A DNA stretch of 11,735 nt from Candidatus Falkowiibacteriota bacterium (GTDB lineage Bacteria > Patescibacteriota > Patescibacteriia > Patescibacteriales > WJLG01): assembly GCA_014728685.1 (NCBI GenBank), contig WJLG01000088.1, forward strand, positions 1 through 11,735, written 5' to 3'. Positions 1-5,714 of the stretch are shown piece by piece (the first letter of the stretch is position 1; each line of letters begins with the position of its first letter). The position numbers and the translations under genes were made by a program. The notes under the pieces are model-generated. The model was not told where the DNA came from. It worked only from the letters and a program-made list of their open reading frames with translations, and ran no database searches.

Positions 1-1092
1 TCTCAAGAAAGCTTTAATATAAAAGAAGGTGAAAAAATAGAAAAAAGCATTTACACCAGAGCTGAAAAGATAATTATCGAAGGCGAACTTATAGGAGACC
101 TGATCTGCTTGAGCAAAGATATCCAGATAAAAGGCAAGATCGACGGCGACCTTTTATGCGCGAGCAAAAAGATCAGTATCGATGGAGAGATCACCGGCGA
201 TCTAAGAGCGGCAGCGGCCGAGAATGTTTTACTTTCAGGCAAAGTCGGCGGCAATGCCAATATTTTTTCCGACCGATTTATAATGGGTAAATTCTCTTCT
301 ATTGGCAAAGAGTTGTTGTTGTTCGCCAAAAATGCATCTTTGCGCGGCAGTATAAAAAAGGATGTTCAGGCCAGCGTTAACGAAGCCAGCATACAATCCA
401 AGATCGGCGGCGATCTGAATCTAGATATCGATGACCGCTCAAGCGCTGAACTGGTATCGGTCGAGGAAAATTCCTATATTGGCGGCAGCATCAATTACAG
501 CTCCTTTAATAAAAAAATAAAAATATCCGACCAGGCTTACATCAATGAAAGGGTTTATCATAAATTCAAAAAAACAGAAACCAAGACCGGCAATATTTTC
601 AGTCCAAGCTGGTTCTACTCTTTGTTGGCTTGTCTGGTCATCGGTTTGATCCTGACAAGTCTCTGGCCGAAAAAGATAGAAAAAGTCATTGAGCGAACAT
701 CGATCAGGCCCGGACGCTCATTTTTAGCCGGCTTATTGTTTTTCTTAGCGGCACCGATAATTTTTATAGCTCTAATGATAACCATTATCGGCATTCCTTT
801 GGCAATAATCTTCATTCTAATCTGGCTGCTGCTTCTGTTTTTGGCAAAGCTGCTTATGGCGATCTGGCTCGGCAATAAACTATTGGAAAAAATCACTATT
901 AAGAAACATCGATTATTTATATCGGCCACAGTCGGCATTATCGCAGCTAAGTTGATATGGTCTTTGCCTTTCATAGGCTGGGTTATCCAGCTGGTCTTTG
1001 TTCTTTTGGGCTTAGGGGTTTTATTTTTCTACTTCAAAAAAGGGAAGTCTGATAAGAAAAAACCGACAAATAAAAAGGCTAAGAAGAAATAA
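1..1092 (+). CDS. Bactofilin-like (polymer-forming) repeat protein with C-terminal membrane helices, 5' partial
   Basis: The frame is open from base 1, so the gene begins before the window; 363 residues are visible. Visible residues 10-170 hold short repeats of the type IxGxIxGDL (for example KIDGDLLCASKKISIDGEI and KVGGNANIF), the rung pattern of the bactofilin / DUF583 right-handed beta-helix that polymerises into scaffolds. About residues 203-222, 240-290 and 305-346 are strongly hydrophobic and should form several membrane helices. The end is a lysine-rich tail (KKGKSDKKKPTNKKAKKK). The reading is a beta-helical domain anchored to the membrane; which side it faces is not clear. A TTG at 109 could serve as an internal start, but the same repeat pattern continues upstream of it, so truncation is much more likely. 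The exact role (shape, envelope scaffold) is an inference from the family. No strong terminator follows. Confidence 0.8.
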   Translation, partial: SQESFNIKEGEKIEKSIYTRAEKIIIEGELIGDLICLSKDIQIKGKIDGDLLCASKKISIDGEITGDLRAAAAENVLLSGKVGGNANIFSDRFIMGKFSSIGKELLLFAKNASLRGSIKKDVQASVNEASIQSKIGGDLNLDIDDRSSAELVSVEENSYIGGSINYSSFNKKIKISDQAYINERVYHKFKKTETKTGNIFSPSWFYSLLACLVIGLILTSLWPKKIEKVIERTSIRPGRSFLAGLLFFLAAPIIFIALMITIIGIPLAIIFILIWLLLLFLAKLLMAIWLGNKLLEKITIKKHRLFISATVGIIAAKLIWSLPFIGWVIQLVFVLLGLGVLFFYFKKGKSDKKKPTNKKAKKK

Positions 1093-1136
1093 AGTGGCTT
1101 ATCGCCTACTATTATATATAGGAAGAGCTTAGGGGC

Positions 1137-1165
1137 TTGTAATATTTTAAATATTATGCTAATCT
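1137..1165 (+). promoter_or_regulatory. Putative sigma70-type promoter of rpsO
   Basis: TTGTAA at 1137-1142 and TAATCT at 1160-1165 are 17 bases apart, and the -10 is extended by TGC (1157-1159). Transcription would start near 1172, giving a leader of about 74 nt before rpsO. The spacer contains a 17-base A/T-only palindrome (1140-1156). Confidence 0.5.
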
Positions 1166-1192
1166 AAGCTTAGTTTATTAAAAATTAAAGCG

Positions 1193-1235
1193 CCTTCTCT
1201 TGGATATGGGCTGTCAATCCTTATCTCGGAGAAGG
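1193..1235 (+). promoter_or_regulatory. rpsO leader hairpin covering the ribosome binding site
   Basis: CCTTCTC (1193-1199) is a perfect complement of GAGAAGG (1229-1235), which is the only Shine-Dalgarno-like stretch before the rpsO start at 1246. The 29-nt loop can form a small second stem, GGAT (1202-1205) with ATCC (1217-1220). S15 represses its own translation through structured leaders in several bacteria, so this is a candidate autoregulatory element. The pairing is seen in the sequence; the regulatory role is inferred. Confidence 0.5.
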
Positions 1236-1245
1236 GAATGAGCTA

Positions 1246-1620
1246 ATGTTAGACAAAAAAGCAAAGGAACGGATCATTAAAAAGTTCCAAACACACAAAA
1301 ATGACACCGGTTCTCCGCAAGTACAAATTGCGATCCTAACAGCTGAGATCAAAGAACTGACCGATCATTTAAAAGAACACCGTAAAGACCACTCTTCTAG
1401 AAGGGGCCTTTTGAAAAAAGTCTCTGAAAGAAGGAAACTTCTAAAGTATCTGCAAAAAGAAGATGAAAAATCTTTTAAAAAACTAGCTGAACAGCTGAAG
1501 CTGAAAATAGCCAAAAAAATGGAAGAGGACAAGAGAAAAGAAGAAGCTTTGGCTAAACTGGCCGAGGAACAGGAGAAAGAGCTTTTAGAAGAAGAAACTG
1601 AGGAAGAAACAAAAGAATAA
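1246..1620 (+). CDS. rpsO: 30S ribosomal protein S15 with acidic/basic C-terminal extension
   Basis: S15 binds the central three-way junction of 16S rRNA early in assembly of the 30S platform. Residues 1-88 match the whole family: the DTGSPQVQIAILT segment (about 20-32), the HRKDHSSRRGLLK signature (about 45-57) and the RRKLLKYL helix. The usual protein stops near residue 88-89; here 124 residues are encoded, the extra 36 being an alanine/lysine/glutamate-rich stretch, probably helical or coiled, ending in a strongly acidic tail (EEETEEETKE). The ATG at 1246 is chosen because it gives the normal N-terminus and follows an AAGGG stretch at about 10 bases. It has its own promoter and is followed by a terminator, so it is probably transcribed largely alone, with NYN and pnp downstream. 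Confidence 0.97.
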   Translation: MLDKKAKERIIKKFQTHKNDTGSPQVQIAILTAEIKELTDHLKEHRKDHSSRRGLLKKVSERRKLLKYLQKEDEKSFKKLAEQLKLKIAKKMEEDKRKEEALAKLAEEQEKELLEEETEEETKE

Positions 1621-1626
1621 TATAAA

Positions 1627-1657
1627 ACATTAGGCTGCTTTCGGGCAGTCTATGTTT
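1627..1657 (+). terminator. Rho-independent-type terminator after rpsO
   Basis: AGGCTGC (1632-1638) pairs with GCAGTCT (1645-1651) with one G-U pair and a 6-base loop. Below a single bulged T, ACAT (1627-1630) pairs with ATGT (1652-1655), and A-rich sequence precedes it. The following T run is short and broken (TTTATATACTTT), so read-through into the next gene is plausible. Confidence 0.6.
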
Positions 1658-1658
1658 A

Positions 1659-1664
1659 TATACT
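1659..1664 (+). promoter_or_regulatory. Possible -10 element (TATACT) for the NYN gene
   Basis: TATACT lies 14 bases before the ATG at 1678 and directly after the rpsO terminator stem. Transcription from it would start near 1671, giving an almost leaderless mRNA, which would fit the lack of a ribosome binding site. No convincing -35 is present 16-18 bases upstream, so this is weak. Confidence 0.25.
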
Positions 1665-1677
1665 TTCAAAAAAATAT

Positions 1678-2211
1678 ATGATAAAACACAAGGAGCAAAG
1701 GGTCGGAATATTGGTAGATGTATCCAATATGTATCATTCTGCCAAAAATCTTTACCAGGCCCATGTAAATTTCAAAGAGGTTTTAAAGGAAACCTTAGCT
1801 GACAGAAAGCTGATCAGAGCTATCGCTTATGTCATCAATACCGAATCGCAAGAAGAAACGCCTTTTTTCGAGGCCCTGAGCCAGCAAGGATTTGAAGTAA
1901 AGATGAAAAATCTGCAAATTTTCGCCGGCGGGATGAAAAAGGGTGATTGGGATGTCGGAATTTCCATTGATGCCATCAAGTTGTCGGAAAAAATGGATGT
2001 TATCATCCTGGTTACCGGCGATGGCGACTATCTGCCTTTGGTAGAATATTTACAGAATACAAAAGGTTGTTTAGTGGAGGTGGCTGCTTTCAGACAAACT
2101 GCCTCTGGAAAACTGGTGGACATTGCCGATGATTTCATTGATCTGAGTGGAACTGATAAATTCTTGTTCAAACAATCATCAAGGACCAGAAGAAAAAAAG
2201 TAAAAAAATAA
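1678..2211 (+). CDS. NYN domain (LabA / DUF88-like, PIN-fold) putative ribonuclease
   Basis: This 177-residue protein has the acidic pattern of the NYN / LabA branch of PIN-fold metal-dependent nucleases: GILVDVSNMY near the N-terminus (D14, N17), GDWDVGISIDAI in the middle (D92, D98) and VTGDGDYLPLVEYL (D115, D117), followed by strand and helix segments usual for the family. The acidic residues should bind a divalent metal. The C-terminus is a basic tail (RTRRKKVKK) that may help RNA binding. RNase activity is known or proposed for the family and inferred here; the substrate is unknown. The ATG is the only sensible start because the core strand begins at residue 9; there is no Shine-Dalgarno. 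It lies between rpsO and pnp, which points to an RNA-processing or decay role. It ends 92 bases before pnp without a clear terminator, so the two may share a transcript. Confidence 0.85.
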   Translation: MIKHKEQRVGILVDVSNMYHSAKNLYQAHVNFKEVLKETLADRKLIRAIAYVINTESQEETPFFEALSQQGFEVKMKNLQIFAGGMKKGDWDVGISIDAIKLSEKMDVIILVTGDGDYLPLVEYLQNTKGCLVEVAAFRQTASGKLVDIADDFIDLSGTDKFLFKQSSRTRRKKVKK

Positions 2212-2231
2212 TTAATATTATTAATAACCGC

Positions 2232-2295
2232 CCTGACCGGCAGACAAGTAGTGCTGTGTAATTCATTTACATAGTTCTGAAGTCTGTCGGCCAGG
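2232..2295 (+). promoter_or_regulatory. Long imperfect hairpin in the pnp leader
   Basis: CCTGACCGGCAGAC (2232-2245) pairs with GTCTGTCGGCCAGG (2282-2295) over 14 positions, with one A-C mismatch and one G-U pair. Inside it a second stem pairs CTGTGTAA (2254-2261) with TTACATAG (2267-2274) around a 5-base loop. The structure ends 8 bases before the pnp ATG. In E. coli a comparable double-stranded leader is cut by RNase III and lets PNPase repress its own mRNA; a similar role here is inferred. It could instead be a copy of a dispersed palindromic repeat. Confidence 0.65.
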
Positions 2296-2303
2296 CTTAA
2301 AAA

Positions 2304-4583
2304 ATGTTTTTTGATAAAAAAGAAGGAGTCGAAGTTTCCACCAAGTGGCTTGGCCGGGAACTTACTTTGAAAACCGGGCTATTGGCTAAACAGGCTGATG
2401 CCGCGGTTTTAGCGCAATACGGGGAAACCGTAATAATGGCTACCGTAGTGCAATCAAATGAAGAAAGAGGAGTTGATTTCTTTCCTCTTTCCGTTGAATT
2501 CGAAGAAAAACTATACGCTGCCGGGATCATCAAGGGTTCACGCTGGATCAAAAGAGAAGGCCGCCCTTCTGATGATGCTGTCTTAACGGGCCGAATGATC
2601 GACCGTTCGATCCGCCCCTTGTTTGACGACTCATCTAGAAAAGATGTCCAGGTAGTGATCACTGCTTTATCCGTCGATCCGGCGGCTACCTATGAAATAA
2701 CTTCCCTGGTTGCTGCTTCGGCCGCTTTGGCTATTTCCGGCGTTGACTGGAAAGGTCCGATCGGCGGCATCAAGGTCGGCTTGATCAATGACCAGCTGGT
2801 TTTCAATCCAACTTTTTCGGAAATGGAAGACAGCAAGCTTGATCTAACCGTAGCCGGCACTGACAAAAAGACCATTATGATCGAAGCCGGGGCTTCCGAG
2901 ATCCCTGAAGATCTTGTGTATGAAGCCATAACCCGCGGACAAAAAGAAATGCAGCCGGCTGTAGAGCTGATAAAAAAACTAAAAGCAAAGGCTCCGGCCA
3001 AAGAAAAGTCCGAAGGAGAAAAGCTACTGACTGAAGAACAGATCAAAGCCGAAGAAGAAAAGGCCAAACTGGTAGAAACCGCCAACGCTTGGCTTAAGGA
3101 TAATGTCAATAAAATACTATTTGACAAGCAATACTATACCAAAGGTGAAAGAAAAGCCGCTGTCAAAGCTATTAAAGATGGCTTGAACAAGCTTCTTTTC
3201 GACCAGGGTGTTTCTGAGGACCTAAGAAAGACTGTTATCGGTTTGACCGTTGAAAAAGCGGTTGATGCCGAGGTTACTAAAGAGCTTTTGGAAAATGAAA
3301 AGCGAGTTGACGGTCGAGCTTTGGATGAGATCAGAAAACTCTCAGCCAAAGTCGGACTTTTTCCGAGAAATCATGGTACCGGACTTTTCTCTCGCGGTGA
3401 AACCCAGATCATGTCGCTGCTAACCTTGGGTGCTCCGGGATTGGAACAAAACCTGGAAGGATTAGAGGGCGCTAGCACTAAAAGCTATATGCATCATTAT
3501 AACTTCCCGCCTTATTCTGTCGGCGAAACTAGACCGATGAGAGGGCCGGGAAGAAGAGAGATCGGACATGGAGCTTTGGCTGAAAAAGCTTTGAAGCCGG
3601 TAATCCCTTCAAAAGAAGAATTCCCTTATACTATCAGAATAGTGTCTGAGACTCTTGGCTCGAACGGATCATCCTCAATGGGCGCTACTTGCGGATCCAC
3701 CTTAGCCTTGATGGATGCCGGTGTACCGATCAAAAAACCGGTTGCCGGATTGGCTATCGGCCTTGCTTCCAATGAAGACATGAGCCAATGGAAAGTCCTT
3801 ACCGATATCCAAGACCTGGAAGACGGCAAAGGCGGGATGGATTTCAAGATCACCGGAACCGACGAGGGTATCACCGCTATTCAGCTGGACACTAAAACCG
3901 ACGGTTTGAATGAAGAAATAATCAAAGAAGCTCTGGAAAAAGGCCTTAAAGGCAGGCTGGAAATATTGGACGTGATCAAAAAGGCTATCCCGGGATATCG
4001 CAAAGAACTTTCTAAGTACGCACCAAGAATAACAAGCTTCCATATTGATCCGGAAAAGATCAGGGATGTGATCGGTTCAGGCGGTAAGGTTATCAATAAA
4101 ATTATCGAGGACACTGGCGTTTCGATCGATATCGAAGACGATGGCTTTGTGATGGTTTGCGGTACGGATTCGGAAATGGCCGCTAAAGCCGTACAGATCA
4201 TCAAAGACATCACTCATGAATTCGAAGCCGGGGAAACTTATAAAGGAAAAGTTGTTAGGCTGATGGATTTTGGAGCTTTTGTCGAGCTTACTCCGGGAAA
4301 TGACGGCTTGGTCCATGTTTCGGAAATGGCTCCATATAGGGTGGGAAAACCGGGTGATCTAGTAAGTATCGGCGATGAAGTTCACGTAAAAATCAAAGAG
4401 ATAGATGACCAGGGACGAGTAAATCTGACTATGAAAGAAATGATAGAGAATCAAGACCTTTGGAAAGATCGGAAAGGTGAACAAAGCCGTAGCGGATTCG
4501 ATCATGGAAACAGGGGCGGTCATGGACGCCGAGATGATAGAGGCGGCGGACGCCGAAACTTCAATCGAGACAAACGAAGATAA
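2304..4583 (+). CDS. pnp: Polyribonucleotide nucleotidyltransferase (PNPase)
   Basis: PNPase degrades RNA from the 3' end using phosphate and can add tails in reverse; it acts as a cytoplasmic trimer. All domains are present in order: first RNase PH-like domain (about 10-145), helical linker (about 210-320), second RNase PH-like domain (about 330-560), KH (about 575-635, with VIGSGGKVI) and S1 (about 645-715, with GKVVRLMDFGAFVEL). The catalytic D507, D513 and K515 stand in EDGKGGMDFK, and the YNFPPYSVGET and GRREIGHGALAEKAL segments of the active face are intact. At 759 residues it is longer than the usual 700-710, owing to a charged Lys/Glu-rich insertion around 225-260 and an Arg/Gly-rich tail (about 725-759), likely an RNA-binding extension. 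ATG 2304 has no Shine-Dalgarno. A GAAGGAG lies just inside the frame, but no suitable start codon follows it. Confidence 0.98.
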   Translation: MFFDKKEGVEVSTKWLGRELTLKTGLLAKQADAAVLAQYGETVIMATVVQSNEERGVDFFPLSVEFEEKLYAAGIIKGSRWIKREGRPSDDAVLTGRMIDRSIRPLFDDSSRKDVQVVITALSVDPAATYEITSLVAASAALAISGVDWKGPIGGIKVGLINDQLVFNPTFSEMEDSKLDLTVAGTDKKTIMIEAGASEIPEDLVYEAITRGQKEMQPAVELIKKLKAKAPAKEKSEGEKLLTEEQIKAEEEKAKLVETANAWLKDNVNKILFDKQYYTKGERKAAVKAIKDGLNKLLFDQGVSEDLRKTVIGLTVEKAVDAEVTKELLENEKRVDGRALDEIRKLSAKVGLFPRNHGTGLFSRGETQIMSLLTLGAPGLEQNLEGLEGASTKSYMHHYNFPPYSVGETRPMRGPGRREIGHGALAEKALKPVIPSKEEFPYTIRIVSETLGSNGSSSMGATCGSTLALMDAGVPIKKPVAGLAIGLASNEDMSQWKVLTDIQDLEDGKGGMDFKITGTDEGITAIQLDTKTDGLNEEIIKEALEKGLKGRLEILDVIKKAIPGYRKELSKYAPRITSFHIDPEKIRDVIGSGGKVINKIIEDTGVSIDIEDDGFVMVCGTDSEMAAKAVQIIKDITHEFEAGETYKGKVVRLMDFGAFVELTPGNDGLVHVSEMAPYRVGKPGDLVSIGDEVHVKIKEIDDQGRVNLTMKEMIENQDLWKDRKGEQSRSGFDHGNRGGHGRRDDRGGGRRNFNRDKRR

Positions 4584-4596
4584 ATGATCAAACAAT

Positions 4597-4630
4597 AAAA
4601 TACCTCCTTAAACAGGAGGTGTTTTATTTT
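4597..4630 (+). terminator. Rho-independent terminator after pnp
   Basis: An 11-bp stem (4597-4607 with 4615-4625; core ACCTCC/GGAGGT, one U-G pair) encloses a 7-base loop and runs into a T-rich tail (TTTTATTTT). The A run on the left arm would also let it work from the other side. Confidence 0.9.
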
Positions 4631-4646
4631 AAGCGCTTTATTATTG

Positions 4647-4655
4647 TGTTATAAT
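4647..4655 (+). promoter_or_regulatory. Extended -10 promoter of the GalT-like gene
   Basis: TGTTATAAT is a perfect TATAAT box with a TGn extension. The -35 region (TTTTAA at 4627-4632, 17-base spacing) is poor, as is common for extended -10 promoters. The start would be near 4662, about 47 bases before the ATG. Confidence 0.6.
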
Positions 4656-4708
4656 TAAAAGAGTATTCAATAATACCCTTTTAAGCTATTGGTTTAACAA
4701 ATAATTTT

Positions 4709-5635
4709 ATGCCTAAAGAAAGATCAGAGATCAGAAAAAGCTATCTTTTGGATAAATATGTGGTCATTACTCCCGGACGCGCCAAACGACCGAGAGATGT
4801 AAAAGAACAAACTATATTAAAAAGAAGCGGAAAATGTCCTTTTTGTTCGGAGAATATAGACAAAAACAACATAAAAGACCGTATTAATGATAAAAACGGC
4901 GATTGGCAGGTTTTAAGCGTCGCTAATATATTCCCGGCTGTTAGTTTGGATAATAAAAAAGCTTATGGAACGCAAGAAGTAGTGATAGATACGCCGAACC
5001 ACCAAAAAGAGCTGGCTGATCTATCTATTGGACATATACAGAAATTGTTGGAAATGTACTCAAAAAGGACGACTGAATTAACCAAGAATAAGAACCTGGA
5101 TTATATCCTTTGTTTCAAAAACCAAGGATCAAAGGCCGGAGCCTCGATCATACATGCTCATTCCCAAATATTCGCCACAAAAATGATCCCTAAAGAGCTT
5201 GAGGAAGAGGCTTATCTGCTATCAAAATACAAAATGAAACATAAAACTTGCGCCTATTGCGATATTTTGGCAAAAGAGGAAAAAGGCAAAAGAAAAATCT
5301 ATTCTGATGAAAATGTTGTAGCTTTTACTCCTTATGCTTCCGAATACCATTATGAGGCCTGGATATTTCCTAGAAGACACCTGGACAATATAACTGAAAT
5401 GAACAAAGAAGAGCTGGCTTCTTTTTCACAAGCCCTAAAGCTAATATTAAAGAAATTAAAAAGCATAGATCTGTCTTTTAATTATTTCCTGCATAATGTT
5501 GTTAGTAATAAAGAACAGCATTTTTACCTAAAGATACAGCCTCGAGATAGTATTTGGGCAGGTGTTGAGCTGGCTTCCGGCCTGGTTATCAACTCTGTAT
5601 CACCAGAAAAAGCAGCTGATTTTTATCGACAATAG
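4709..5635 (+). CDS. galT: GalT-like nucleotidyltransferase (HIT superfamily, galactose-1-phosphate uridylyltransferase family)
   Basis: GalT exchanges UMP between UDP-glucose and galactose-1-phosphate through a uridylyl-histidine intermediate (Leloir pathway). The 308-residue protein shows the double-HIT layout. A zinc-type CPFC (C43, C46) is followed by H98 in TPNHQKELADLS. The active-site segment FKNQGSKAGASIIHAHSQ has H149 as the likely metal ligand and H151 as the likely nucleophile, with HAH in place of the usual HPH. A second CAYC (C180, C183) opens the second half, which ends with HFYLKIQPR (H271) and a GVELASGLVINSVSPEKAA motif seen in short bacterial GalT-like proteins. It is somewhat shorter than E. 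coli GalT (348). No galK or galE is nearby, so the true sugar phosphate is uncertain; an ADP- or UDP-sugar phosphorylase-type activity is an alternative. No Shine-Dalgarno precedes the ATG. The gene stands alone between terminator/promoter signals. Confidence 0.8.
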   Translation: MPKERSEIRKSYLLDKYVVITPGRAKRPRDVKEQTILKRSGKCPFCSENIDKNNIKDRINDKNGDWQVLSVANIFPAVSLDNKKAYGTQEVVIDTPNHQKELADLSIGHIQKLLEMYSKRTTELTKNKNLDYILCFKNQGSKAGASIIHAHSQIFATKMIPKELEEEAYLLSKYKMKHKTCAYCDILAKEEKGKRKIYSDENVVAFTPYASEYHYEAWIFPRRHLDNITEMNKEELASFSQALKLILKKLKSIDLSFNYFLHNVVSNKEQHFYLKIQPRDSIWAGVELASGLVINSVSPEKAADFYRQ

Positions 5636-5650
5636 TATTATTGCTTGTCT

Positions 5651-5679
5651 TTGACGTATTTTAAAAAATAATATAGTCT
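5651..5679 (+). promoter_or_regulatory. Putative promoter of the class A PBP gene
   Basis: TTGACG (5651-5656) is a good -35. Candidate -10 boxes are TATAGT (5672-5677, 15-base spacing) or TAGTCT (5674-5679, 17-base spacing). The start would be near 5684, about 30 bases before the ATG. Confidence 0.4.
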
Positions 5680-5714
5680 AAATTCAAAACTTTTATATAT
5701 TGTATTGCTAAAAT

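Noticed and set aside
615..974. Minus-strand ORF opposite the membrane part of the bactofilin-like gene
   Set aside because: Its length follows from the coding bias of the real gene on the plus strand; no family features.
1093..1112. Weak hairpin after the bactofilin-like gene (AGTGGC with GCC-ACT)
   Set aside because: Very short, bulged stem with no T run; not enough for a terminator call.
4662..4682. Short GTATT/AATAC hairpin in the GalT-like gene leader
   Set aside because: Only 5 A/T-rich base pairs; likely chance in AT-rich DNA and too weak for a regulatory claim.
5706..5714. TGCTAAAAT, an extended -10 look-alike directly before the PBP ATG
   Set aside because: Transcription from it would start inside the coding region, after the start codon; the TTGACG-based promoter upstream fits better.
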